From CBDIBC01 sp965276635 (GTDB taxonomy: Bacteria > Actinomycetota > Acidimicrobiia > Acidimicrobiales > Palsa-688), in the NCBI GenBank assembly GCA_965276635.1, contig CBDIBC010000004.1, positions 496,001-560,000 on the forward strand: a stretch of DNA of 64,000 nt. The letters run 5' to 3'. The translations under genes were made by a program, and so were the position numbers. The number at the start of each line of letters is the position of its first letter. Position 1 is the stretch's first letter. Below the pieces are notes generated by a model, which did no database searches, was not told where the DNA came from, and was given only the letters and a program-made list of their open reading frames with translations. Shown here piece after piece: positions 40,485 through 48,560 of this stretch.

Positions 40485-41435
40485 ATGGTTATGGAGCTGC
40501 GTCAGTTGGAGTACTTCGTGGCGGTGGTAGAGGAGGCCAACTTCACCCGCGCCGCCCGGCGCTGCCACGTGGCCCAACCCGGCGTGAGCGCCCAGGTCCG
40601 CCAGCTCGAACGAGAACTGGGACAGGCCCTGTTGGACCGCTCCGGGCGAACCGTGCGCCTCACCCAGGCCGGTGCCGCCGTGCTGCCCTACGCCCGGACC
40701 GCCCTCGCCGCCGTCGACGGAGCGCACCTGGCCGTCGACGAGCTGTCCGGCCTGGTCCGTGGCCACCTCGCGCTGGGCATGGTGACAGCCACCGCCATCG
40801 ACGTGCCCGCCCTGCTCGCCACCTTCAGCCACCACCACCCCGGTATCGAGATCACCCTGAGCGAAGCGAACCCCGTCGACCTCCTCGCCGCCCTCCCCGC
40901 TCGTCGCCTCGACGCCGCCTTCACCGGCCTGGCCGGACCACCGCCACAAGGGGTGCTAGCCGAGGTGATCGCTGACGTCGCCCTGGTCGCCGCCGTCAAC
41001 CCCGACCACCCCTTGGCCGCCAAGACGACGATCACCTTGGACAGCCTCGTCGCCTTCCCGCTCATCGCCCTAGCCGAAGGCACCGCCAGCCGCTCGGTCA
41101 TCGACCAAGCCTGCGCCCGCCTCGGTGCCCAGCCCCAGGTCGCGTTCGAAGCCAGCGACCCCCACGTCCTCGCCCGTCTCGCCATCCACGGCCTCGGCGT
41201 CGCCGTCCTCCCCGAGCCGGTCGCCCACGCCCACCAAGCCGAGCTGCACCCCATCGCCATCACCCGACCGGCCATGCGCAGCCAACTCGCTCTCGCCTGG
41301 CCGGCCGACGGGCCGACCAGCCCCGCGGCCCGAGTCTTCGTCAACTACGCCAGAGCGGCTCTGGCCGACCCCAGCACGCCGCCCGGCGGATCAACTGGTA
41401 CCCCCTGCTCGACCTCAACGAACGACGCCTCGTAG
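40485..41435 (+). CDS. LysR-family regulator
   Basis: About 314 residues; ATG 40491 (MELRQLEYFVAVVEEANFTR) is the conventional start, ATG 40485 is also possible. Helix-turn-helix AARRCHVAQPGVSAQVRQLE RELGQALLDRSGRTVRLTQA is classical. The effector domain has LALGMVTATAIDVPALLATF and HGLGVAVLPEPVA. The gap of 63 bp to the divergent MFS gene holds the promoters. After VFVNYARAAL the tail is short and ends 78 bp before element alpha copy 2. Confidence 0.93.
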   Translation: MVMELRQLEYFVAVVEEANFTRAARRCHVAQPGVSAQVRQLERELGQALLDRSGRTVRLTQAGAAVLPYARTALAAVDGAHLAVDELSGLVRGHLALGMVTATAIDVPALLATFSHHHPGIEITLSEANPVDLLAALPARRLDAAFTGLAGPPPQGVLAEVIADVALVAAVNPDHPLAAKTTITLDSLVAFPLIALAEGTASRSVIDQACARLGAQPQVAFEASDPHVLARLAIHGLGVAVLPEPVAHAHQAELHPIAITRPAMRSQLALAWPADGPTSPAARVFVNYARAALADPSTPPGGSTGTPCSTSTNDAS

Positions 41436-41513
41436 CGCAACCAGCCGAGCACTGGCGATCGGTCACCGCCATGCCGCAACTACTGGGCCTGTAGGCGCGC
41501 AAGCCCATTCCTA

Positions 41514-42941
41514 GGGACTGTCTCATAAACGGTGTAACTGGTTCTTCTCTTACGAGTGAATCTCGGTTACTTCGTTCCGACTATCATACGGTCTGGGAAG
41601 GCGATTGTAAAGGCATTCAACGCTCCTTTCCATCGATTCGACCAGCGTTGACGGCCTCTTCCGGTCGGGTCGAGACTCATCACGGCCAAGTACACACACT
41701 TGAGAGCAGCCTGCTCGTTCGGGAAATGACCCCGAGCCTTGACCGCCTTCCTGATCCTGGCGTTCACGCTCTCTATCGCGTTCGTGGTGTAAATCACCTG
41801 CCGCACTTCGGGGTCGAACGACAAGAACGGGACGAACTCGGCCCAGGCCGACTCCCACAGCTTGACGATGGCCGGATACTTCGCCTCCCATCGCCCGGCG
41901 AAGTCAGCCAGGCGCTCCAGGGCAGCCGCCTCGGTCACGGCGGTGTAGATGGGCTTGAGGTCCTTGGCCAGCTCGGGCCAGTCCCGGCGGCTGGCGTAGC
42001 GGAAGCTGTTGCGGATCAGATGCACGACGCAGGCCTGCACGATGGTCTTCGGCCACACCGAGGCCACCGCGTCGGGCAGCCCGGTCAGGCCGTCACAGAC
42101 CAAGATGCACACGTCCTTGGTGCCCCGGTTCTTGATCTCGGTCAGCACGTGAGCCCAGTACTTGGCCCCCTCCCCGCCCTCGCCGGCCCACAAACCCAAG
42201 ATGTCGCGCTCGCCGTCGACGGTGACCCCGATGGCCACATAGATCGGCCGGTTCGCCACCTGACCCTCACGAATCTTGACGTGGATGGCATCGACGAACA
42301 TGACCGGGTAGACGGCGTCGAGGGGCCGGTTCTGCCACTCGACCATGGTCTCGAGCACCCCGTCGGTGATGCGCGTCACAGTTTCCTTGGACACCCTGGC
42401 CCCATAGATCTCCTCCAGATGGGCGGAGATCTCACCATGGGTCAGACCCTTGGCCGACAACGACAGCACCAGCTGGTCCACCCCGCCCAGGCGACGCTTA
42501 CGCTTGGGCACCATCACCGGCTGGAACGACCCGTCCCGGTCGCGGGGCACGTCGATACTGACCGGGCCGATATCAGTGATCACCCTCTTGGTGCGGGTGC
42601 CGTTGCGGCTGTTACCCGAGTGATGCCCAGCTGGGTCGTAGGGCTCGTAGCCGACGTGCTCGGTCATCTCGCCCTCAAGCGCCGCCTCGAGTACACGCTT
42701 GGTCAAGTCCGCCAGCAGCCCACCCGGACCGACCAACCTCATGGCGTCGCCGTCAGCCCGGGCCAACAGCTCGGCCGCCAACTCCTCCGTGCCGATCTTC
42801 GCGGCCAGCGCCGAACCGGGCGAGGGCTCCATCACCACGGTCGAGTCGACCACGTCAATAACGTCTGTCACTGTCTCTCCTTCCGCCAGGCTGGGCCCGG
42901 CTACTGTAGGTAGACAGTTACACCGTTGTAGATACAGACCC
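41514..42941 (-). mobile_element. IS256-family element alpha, copy 2 (inverted), no target duplication
   Basis: Same 1428-bp length and ends as copy 1 but inverted. The flanks differ: CATTCCTA on the left, GGCTTCAC on the right, so no 8-bp duplication is present. At least three bases differ from copy 1 (one terminal A/T, one Val/Leu codon, one silent). Adjacent deletion or recombination is the simplest explanation. Confidence 0.9.
41567..42871 (-). CDS. IS256-family transposase of element alpha, copy 2
   Basis: 434 residues, nearly identical to copy 1 (Leu instead of Val in LVGPGGLLADLTKR). The DDE residues in VMFVDAIHVKI, ILVCDGLTGL and NAIESVNARI are kept. The frame is open far upstream beyond the element to 43594, but the real start is the GTG at 42871, at the same offset from the IS end as in copy 1. 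Confidence 0.92.
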   Translation of the reverse strand: MTDVIDVVDSTVVMEPSPGSALAAKIGTEELAAELLARADGDAMRLVGPGGLLADLTKRVLEAALEGEMTEHVGYEPYDPAGHHSGNSRNGTRTKRVITDIGPVSIDVPRDRDGSFQPVMVPKRKRRLGGVDQLVLSLSAKGLTHGEISAHLEEIYGARVSKETVTRITDGVLETMVEWQNRPLDAVYPVMFVDAIHVKIREGQVANRPIYVAIGVTVDGERDILGLWAGEGGEGAKYWAHVLTEIKNRGTKDVCILVCDGLTGLPDAVASVWPKTIVQACVVHLIRNSFRYASRRDWPELAKDLKPIYTAVTEAAALERLADFAGRWEAKYPAIVKLWESAWAEFVPFLSFDPEVRQVIYTTNAIESVNARIRKAVKARGHFPNEQAALKCVYLAVMSLDPTGRGRQRWSNRWKGALNAFTIAFPDRMIVGTK

Positions 42942-42995
42942 GGCTTCACGAAGAACGAGCAAGCTTGAACGTCGAGGGAGTGGGAGAATACGGTT

Positions 42996-43493
42996 GTGGG
43001 CTCTCCGCAGACGTTGAGCGAAGGTGACCGGCGGACCGTTGCGCTGTGGGCGGCGGACTGCGCAGAGCGAGTGCTGGAGTTGTTCGAGGCCGAGGCACCG
43101 GGCGATACGGGAGCCCGTGAGGCGATCGCCCGGGCACGAGCGTTCGCCTGTGGCCAACTCAGCGCCGCTGAGGGGATCCGCCGCCGGTTCGGCAGTCGCG
43201 TCACCGCTGAGGTGAGCGCTGCTGCCATGGCCTCCGCCAGGGCGGCCGGACAGGCCGGAGCGGTCCCCCATATGGGCGCGCACGCCTTGGGCGCCGCCGC
43301 GTACGCCGCGAAGGCGGCTGGCCTGGCCGCACCCGACCGTCCGCAGGCCGTCGCCGAGGAAGTCCGGTGGCAGCTTGGCCACATGTCACAGACGGTCAGG
43401 GCTGCCCTGCGGCTGCTCCCGCCTGTTGGCGAGAACCCCGCCGGTCCCCTCGGTCCGGGGCTTCTCGAATCGGGCCTTCTCGGCGCGGTTATC
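42996..43493 (+). pseudogene. putative immunity protein (Imm-5-like), 5' part, split by element beta copy 2
   Basis: From GTG 42996, VGSPQTLSEGDRRTVALWAA DCAERVLELFEAEAPGDTGA REAIARARAFACGQ. The helical, Ala-rich pattern with W-A-ADCAERVL..FE and PREAIE.ARA matches putative immunity proteins related to Imm-5. It continues AAAYAAKAAGLAAPDRPQAV AEEVRWQLGHM and is broken after LLGAVI. After the IS, at 45098, the frame continues to a stop at 45153, giving an intact length of about 184 residues. No toxin gene is adjacent, so an immunity role is inference from the family name. Confidence 0.75.
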
Positions 43494-45089
43494 AGTTGAG
43501 TCCCAGGGAGTGGTGTACGGGCGGGTGAGCTGAGGGGAGGGTCCCCCAGCGTCGACAGCCATCGCGTCAACCTCAAGGAGCAGTTCTCACACAACTACTT
43601 GAGGAGGATCACGATGACTGTCCCTTCCACTCTCGACGCTGGCGCCTGGTTTGGCAAGCACCTCGAGAGCGACGACGTCGACACCGATTTGCCGAGGGCG
43701 ATGTTGCAGGCGTTCGCCGAGGCGTTGATGTCGGCGCAGGCGTCGTTGCAGTGCGGCGCCGGCTACGGGGAACGTTCCGACGAGCGGGAGAACTCCCGCA
43801 ACGGTTACCGGCACCGCCCGTGGGACACCCGGGTGGGCACGATCGACCTGGCGGTCCCGAAGGTGCGCTCGGGGGTGTACTCGCCGGAGTTCCTGCTCGC
43901 CCCTCGCCGCCGGGCCGAACAAGCGCTGGTGGCGGTGGTGTGCCAGGCGTACGTGGAGGGCGTGTCCACCCGGCGCGTCGATGACCTGGTCAAGGCCATG
44001 GGCATCGAGGGCCTGTCCCGTTCGGAGGTGAGCCGCATGGCCGGCGAGCTCGACGGCGTGGTCGAGCAGTTCCGCAACCGGCCCCTCGACACCGGCCCCT
44101 ACCGCTACGTGTGGGTCGACGCTCTCACCCAGCGGGTCCGCGAGGGCGGCCGGGTGGTCAACGTCTGCGCGGTGATCGCCACCGCCGCGAACGCCGAGGG
44201 GCGCCGGGAGATCATCGGGTTCGACATCGTCACCACCGAGGACACCGCCAGCTGGACCGAGTTCCTGCGCAGCCTTGTCGCCCGGGGTCTGTCAGGGGTG
44301 GAGCTGGTGATCTCCGACGCGCACGGCGGCATCAAGGCAGCGATCGCCCAGGTCCTCTCTGACGCCTCTTGGCAGCGGTGCCGGACCCATTTCATGGCCA
44401 ACCTCGCTTCCCGGCTGCCCAAGGGGAACTGGCCGATGGTGGCCACGCTGGTGCGCTCGATCTTCGAGCAACCCGACCGTGACACCACCTGGTCCCAGCT
44501 CGGCGACGTCATCGACCGGCTCACCACCGCCGGGTTCGTCGACGCCGCCACCTTCGTGCTCGACGCCGCCGACGACATCTTGGCGTTCGCCGCCTTCCCG
44601 ACCGAGCACTGGCCCAAGATCCGTTCCAACAACCCCCAGGAGCGGCTCAACAAAGAGATCCGCCGGCGCACCGACGTGGTCGGGATCTTCCCGAACCGGC
44701 GGGCGGTGATCCGCCTGGTCGGGGCCATCCTGGCCGAGCAGACCGACGAGTGGGCGATCGCCAAACGCTACATGAGCGTCGAGTCCCTCAAAACTGTCGC
44801 CAGCCATGAGCTCAGCCCGGCCGACCCCCGCCCCGCCATGGACGCCGCCGCTGGCTGACAACCACATCGCAATCCCACCAAAACGTCAAGCGGTCGTTGC
44901 ATTCCTAACCGCCGCCGACCATACGCCCACGCCTATCCGTCAATCGGGCTTCACCAACAATGTCCTTTACAACCGTCCCCCAACTTGATATGTTGCACAA
45001 AACGAGCTGATCACCAACCCAATCAGCTCAGGTTGATGCGAGAACCGTCGGAAACCGACAGCTCGTACACCACCAGATGGGACTCAACC
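43494..45089 (+). mobile_element. IS256-family element beta, copy 2 (inverted relative to copy 1)
   Basis: 1596 bp from AGTTGAGTCCCAGGGAG to ATGGGACTCAACC. CGGTTATC at 43486-43493 is repeated at 45090-45097. It disrupts an immunity-like gene exactly, with the frame resuming after the second CGGTTATC. Length and translation are the same as copy 1. Confidence 0.93.
43614..44858 (+). CDS. IS256-family transposase of element beta, copy 2
   Basis: About 414 residues from ATG 43614 with GAGGAGG upstream. Its translation is identical to copy 1 over the whole length, with the triad in YVWVDALTQ, LVISDAHGG and NNPQERLNKEIRR. Intact and probably active; identity with copy 1 points to recent movement. 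Confidence 0.93.
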   Translation: MTVPSTLDAGAWFGKHLESDDVDTDLPRAMLQAFAEALMSAQASLQCGAGYGERSDERENSRNGYRHRPWDTRVGTIDLAVPKVRSGVYSPEFLLAPRRRAEQALVAVVCQAYVEGVSTRRVDDLVKAMGIEGLSRSEVSRMAGELDGVVEQFRNRPLDTGPYRYVWVDALTQRVREGGRVVNVCAVIATAANAEGRREIIGFDIVTTEDTASWTEFLRSLVARGLSGVELVISDAHGGIKAAIAQVLSDASWQRCRTHFMANLASRLPKGNWPMVATLVRSIFEQPDRDTTWSQLGDVIDRLTTAGFVDAATFVLDAADDILAFAAFPTEHWPKIRSNNPQERLNKEIRRRTDVVGIFPNRRAVIRLVGAILAEQTDEWAIAKRYMSVESLKTVASHELSPADPRPAMDAAAG

Positions 45090-45097
45090 CGGTTATC

Positions 45098-45153
45098 CGT
45101 GATCTTCAATCTAGCTTGGACGACGCCGAACGCGCCCTTCCTCCGTTGCACTG
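45098..45153 (+). pseudogene. putative immunity protein, 3' part
   Basis: Continues the frame of the gene broken at 43493: RDLQSSLDDAERALPPLH and a TGA at 45151-45153. The join across the target duplication, GAVI-RDLQSSLDDAE, keeps the frame. This is the usual short helical end of the family. Confidence 0.8.
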
Positions 45154-45208
45154 ATCGATCCCTCAGAGGTGACGTAGGCGTAGTCGACGTGCGCCCTACC
45201 CTGCTCAG

Positions 45209-45815
45209 GTGGACGCGGTGGTGCGGATGGTCGAGGCTGAGGACGAGCCCAGGATCGCTTCAATAGAGGCGGCTGCTGACCAGCTGCTGATCGAGCGGTT
45301 CGGGCCGGACCCGTTCACTGACGTGCCTCCAGGAAGGGATCGAATCGCCGACCCTGGGTTCCTCCTCGTTGTGAGTCGACCATGCGTTGGTTTCGCTCAC
45401 GTGCTCGAGGAGCAGGGGAAAGCTCACCTCCAACAGCTGGCGGTAGACCCGGCTCACGGCAGGCACGGTCTCGGGACAGCGCTAGTCGATGCCTGCTGCG
45501 AACAGGCCCGGTTGCGGGGCTACCGTCACCTGAGTCTGACAACCTTCCGTGACGTGCCCTTCAACGCGCCCGTGGTACGCGCGTCTCGGCTTCGCCGTCA
45601 TCGATGACCCGGTGGGCGTCGTCGCCCGGCATGCGCAACAGGGGCGGCCCTACGGCCGGCTGGCCCCTCGGGTCGCTATGAGCCGGTCCGCTGACCGCCC
45701 CTGCGATGCGTTCAGAGAAGCATCACCGGTGGTCAGTAGAGGATGGCTCTGCAGGCGGCACCAAGACCTGGGAGCTGCCTGTCCTGCAAGGGTCTTGGCC
45801 CACGGGCCGAAGTGA
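45209..45815 (+). pseudogene. GNAT acetyltransferase, frameshifted
   Basis: From GTG 45209, VDAVVRMVEAEDEPRIASIE. The acetyl-CoA-binding loop is QLAVDPAHGRHGLGTALVDA CCEQARLRGYRHLSLTTFRD with Q/R-x-x-G-x-G/A. After VPFNAP (about 45577) an extra base shifts the frame; the correct continuation is WYARLGFAVIDDPVGVVARH and PRVAMSR. Family members acetylate small amines or antibiotics. The open frame runs to 45815, but similarity ends near 45690. One indel separates it from an intact gene. Confidence 0.82.
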
Positions 45816-45869
45816 GTCGCTGTCCGATCGCCGCTCGTCTGGCGGTTTCAGTCTTGGCATCCTGTTCGG

Positions 45870-46425
45870 GTGCTGGCCTACGTCTTCGTTCATCAACCGG
45901 CTGAAGGGGTGGACCCGGCGCTGTACGGCGATCGCTTGGCGGTGTTCCACGCCTCGCTCCGTAACTCCTCGCCACCGGGTTTCGGTGGTTCGTGGGTGTG
46001 GCGGACCGAGATCGGCCCGTTCGGTGCGGCCTTCGAGGACTGGTACCTCGTCGACGGCTGGGCCGCCCTCGGGGCGCTGAACACCGCCGCCGTCACCGGT
46101 CCGAGGAAGGCGCCTCATGATGCGGTAGCCCTCTGGGCTGGGCATGGCGGGGGCCGTCTACGGGCTGGTGTCCGGGGCGCCGACCGTTGAAGCCCGGTTC
46201 CGAGCGCGGGTCGCCAAACCCGCTGGCGTCGCCTACCCGGCCTTCGAGGAGACCATATGTTCCCTGATGGGGCCAGAGGCCACGGTGTGGAAGCGTCAGA
46301 TGGTCCTCGGACCCGACTCGGAGTTCCTCGTCAACACCCCAGCCGTCAACCTGCCCCGCAGCCTCTACGAGGATTCGATAGAGGTAGGCCGCCTGCACGT
46401 CGTTGACCGAGGCGCCTGGCGATGA
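45870..46425 (+). pseudogene. hypothetical protein, frameshifted
   Basis: The first frame starts MLAYVFVHQPAEGVDPALYG and continues LRNSSPPGFGGSWVWRTEIG and FEDWYLVDGWAALGALNTAA. The second, from about 46140, is GAVYGLVSGAPTVEARFRAR, WKRQMVLGPDSEFLVNTPAV and SIEVGRLHVVDRGAWR. Joined, they give about 184 residues. I do not recognise the family, but the aromatic-rich pattern and the clean join at GHGGG/AVYGL suggest one real gene with one indel. It may be an alpha-beta barrel-like protein. Confidence 0.55.
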
Positions 46426-46497
46426 CCGCTCACCGTGCTCGCATGGCGGCCGACCGTCGGGGGTTGGCTTGCGATGACGCCACGGACCGAGAGATCC

Positions 46498-46953
46498 TCA
46501 TGCGGACCAGATCGAGTCGAACGCTGCTTGGTCTAGTGGCAGCAGCCAGCAGGCGGCGATCTGTCGCTCTGCGGTGACGTCGTAGAGGCCAACGGTGGAC
46601 CAGTGCCAGTCCTCGCCGCCGAGGCTGGCGGTGCCATCGGTGAGCGCAACAACCCGGTCGGCGGCGCCGACCAGGATGTCTTTGCGGTGCATCCGGAACG
46701 TGCCCCGGGCGAGGTCTCGTCGCCGCCTGAAGTAGGCGAACACCTCGTCGAGGCCGTGGTAGGTGCCGGCGATGCGGTTGTCACCGGGGACGGTCCAGGC
46801 GATGTCGGGGGTGAGCAGTTCGGTGAGCGGGGCTGGGCTTCGAGAGGTGTTAGGTGGCGCGGACCGGTGTCGGGTGTTGTCGCCGCCCCCGTAGAACTGG
46901 TTCTGTGCCTCGTGTAGCCGGTCGAGAAGAGCCACGGCGTCGGTTCGCTCCAT
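46498..46953 (-). CDS. NTF2/SnoaL-like protein
   Basis: About 151 residues from ATG 46953, MERTDAVALLDRLHEAQNQF YGGGDNTR. Fold pattern LTELLTPDIAWTVPGDNRIA GTYHGLDEVFAYFRRRRDLA RGTFRMHRKDILVGAADRVV is typical, with the conserved W-VPG-N.IAG.Y.G..EV. The end, AERQIAACWLLPLDQAAFDS IWS, is normal. It may have been fused in position with the broken ankyrin gene upstream, whose last codons overlap this start. Confidence 0.87.
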   Translation of the reverse strand: MERTDAVALLDRLHEAQNQFYGGGDNTRHRSAPPNTSRSPAPLTELLTPDIAWTVPGDNRIAGTYHGLDEVFAYFRRRRDLARGTFRMHRKDILVGAADRVVALTDGTASLGGEDWHWSTVGLYDVTAERQIAACWLLPLDQAAFDSIWSA

Positions 46954-47564
46954 CAGGCCAGCCTGGCAAGTATTGGCCTGCTTCCAGCTGGCCACCGTGG
47001 CAGGCCGCCCAGAACGCGTCGCCAATCTGGTCCGCGTCTGGCTCAGCCGCCCCGCCGAAGTAGTCGCGTAGATGCTCCATCAGTCCGAGCGAGGCGTCGG
47101 CGAAGTAGTTGGTCTTCGCGCCGCGCTCGACCAGCCGGCGAGCGGCCTTCCATAGCCCGAACGCCGTGGCATCCGCCAGCGGAGTGCCCCGGCCGATCAC
47201 CGCGCCCGGCGCTTCGATGTTCGCGCCGGCGTCCAACAGTGCATCGAGGAACGTCTAGGTCGCCGCTGCTTGCCGCCCAATGCAGCGGAGTTTCTTCGTG
47301 CGGGCCGCGGAATCGGGCGTTCACATCGGCACCGGCCTCGACGAGCGCGGCCACGGTGGCTGCCCCGTTCGGGAAGTGGCCCGGCCAGTTTGTCGCCACG
47401 TGCAGCAACGTGCGTGACATTCCTTCCGGCTCGTCGTCACCGAGCTTGGTGATGGCCAGATCTTCGTGCTCGCCCAGGAGCCGCCGCAGGGTGGGAACGT
47501 CCCCGGAATGTATGGCATCGACGGCCGCAACGGCCAAAGGATCTTCGGTACGGATGGTCGCCAT
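46953..47564 (-). pseudogene. ankyrin-repeat protein, frameshifted and 3'-truncated
   Basis: From ATG 47564 (ribosome-binding site GGAG). MATIRTEDPLAVAAVDAIHS GDVPTLRRLLGEHEDLAI, LLHVATNWPGHFPNGAATVA ALVEAGADVNARFRGPHEET PLHWAASSGDLDV are ankyrin repeats. A shift near 47255 continues LLDAGANIEAPGAVIGRGTP LADATAFGLWKAARRLVERG. The end GDAFWAACHGGQLEAGQYL passes directly into the NTF2 gene start, lacking the last repeat (usually GADLNW..), so a small deletion joins the two. Role unknown. Confidence 0.8.
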
Positions 47565-47700
47565 ATTGTCATCTCCAGGGAGTCCCAAGACGACCAGTAT
47601 GTCTGGACAGGAGCCAGCAACGCTGCTCCGAAAGCCGATCCCCCACCGGTACCTCAGCGGAACCGGGCCTCTTATCAAGGCTCAAGCCTTCATCCTGGAG

Positions 47701-48018
47701 TCACCCAGCGTGGTGGCGGATGTACTCATCGAAGGCATCCCGGCCGACGTCGGCCAGGCGCCGGCCCTGGCCGGCGGCGATCTGTTCGAGCGCGTCACGG
47801 GTCCGTTCGGGGACCCGGAGCGTCATCTTGGGCGTGTGCTCGCGGGGCCCGGTGATCGAGGGGCGGCCACGGGCCCGGTAATGGTGGTCCATGGCGTCCT
47901 CGGCGATCTGCTCGGCGAGCTTGTTGGTCAGTCGCTGACCATCCGGCAGGTAGACCTCCTCGGTGTCGAGGTCGACGTCACGCCCGATGGGCGGCAACCC
48001 GTCGTTCCTGGGGCTCAT
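47701..48018 (-). CDS. ribbon-helix-helix antitoxin-like protein
   Basis: 105 residues from ATG 48018, MSPRNDGLPPIGRDVDLDTE EVYLPDGQRLTNKLAEQIAE. The C-terminal part MTLRVPERTRDALEQIAAGQ GRRLADVGRDAFDEYI is a ribbon-helix-helix DNA-binding domain. Its ATG overlaps the stop of the toxin-like gene (ATGA). This toxin-first order resembles BrnT-BrnA pairs. It probably neutralises the partner and represses the promoter at 48264-48291. Confidence 0.75.
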   Translation of the reverse strand: MSPRNDGLPPIGRDVDLDTEEVYLPDGQRLTNKLAEQIAEDAMDHHYRARGRPSITGPREHTPKMTLRVPERTRDALEQIAAGQGRRLADVGRDAFDEYIRHHAG

Positions 48019-48257
48019 GGTTCTCTCCTTCGGTAGCGGGTGGGCATGACGTGGATGACGAGCCAGCAGTCGGGCCGGTCGATAGCCACGATCTCCAACT
48101 CCCGGCCCCGTTCGTCCTCGCCAGTCCAGGTCCTACGCAGGACCCGGGTGGCGACGTGGGTGCTTTCGATCGGCTCTGTGGTGCTCATGACGTAGCGGGC
48201 GCTGGCCCGACCGACCCGGTGTTTCCGGCTGACCCGGGTGAACTGGACCGGCTTCAC
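48015..48257 (-). CDS. putative toxin of an RHH-type toxin-antitoxin pair
   Basis: 80 residues from GTG 48257, VKPVQFTRVSRKHRVGRASA RYVMSTTEPIESTHVATRVL, then RTWTGEDERGRELEIVAIDR PDCWLVIHVMPTRYRRREP. The basic N-terminus and the final strand LVIHVMPT.YR occur in small RNase-like toxins encoded before RHH antitoxins; I cannot assign a named family. A strong promoter (TTGACT-16-CATAAT) lies so close that the mRNA is probably leaderless. Toxicity is inference. Confidence 0.65.
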   Translation of the reverse strand: MKPVQFTRVSRKHRVGRASARYVMSTTEPIESTHVATRVLRRTWTGEDERGRELEIVAIDRPDCWLVIHVMPTRYRRREP

Positions 48258-48263
48258 CGATCT

Positions 48264-48291
48264 ATTATGCCGGACACAAATGCAGAGTCAA
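48264..48291 (-). promoter_or_regulatory. promoter of the RHH toxin-antitoxin pair, leaderless
   Basis: On the minus strand TTGACT (48286-48291), 16 nt, CATAAT (48264-48269), then six bases to the GTG at 48257. The spacing implies a transcript beginning at the start codon. Confidence 0.6.
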
Positions 48292-48359
48292 GGGGGGCGC
48301 TCAGCGGCGGCGGCACGTCCCATTGGCCGATCCGCTTGTGCAACGGCAGAACCTCGGGA

Positions 48360-48412
48360 CTGGAGCTTGCTCCAGGCGCCGAAAGGACGATGGGCCATCA
48401 GCCCATCGTTTT
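48360..48412 (+). terminator. tandem hairpins ending in an intrinsic-terminator-like stem and TTTT
   Basis: CTGGAGC-TT-GCTCCAG (48360-48375) is followed by CGATGGGC-CATCA-GCCCATCG (48388-48408) and TTTT (48409-48412). Reading rightward there is no gene upstream on this strand, so it could end a small RNA or act as an attenuator for the ankyrin gene that starts 149 bp downstream. Confidence 0.5.
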
Positions 48413-48560
48413 CGCTACCCGCTGCTAACGTCGGGCTGGCGCGTGAGGGCGCCGCCGGGTTCGCGGGCAGGACCGAGTCCACCTCTCTTGTGACATCTTC
48501 GGTAGTGGTGACGATCTCCTCTGCCTGGCACGCGAACCGCCGGCACACCAAGGAGACGTC

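Noticed and set aside
41648..42913. Long open frame opposite the alpha transposase, repeated at 24392-25864
   Set aside because: Antisense shadow of a high-GC gene; composition rich in His, Gly and Asp with no domain, and present only because both IS copies are present.
24364..42941. Alpha elements as ends of a composite transposon that moved as a unit
   Set aside because: Alpha copy 1 has its own 8-bp duplication immediately on both sides, so it inserted independently; the outer flanks of the pair do not match.
42872..43594. N-terminal extension of alpha copy 2 transposase giving 675 residues
   Set aside because: The extra sequence is outside the IS end at 42941 and antisense to the immunity-like gene; copy 1 begins at the matching GTG.
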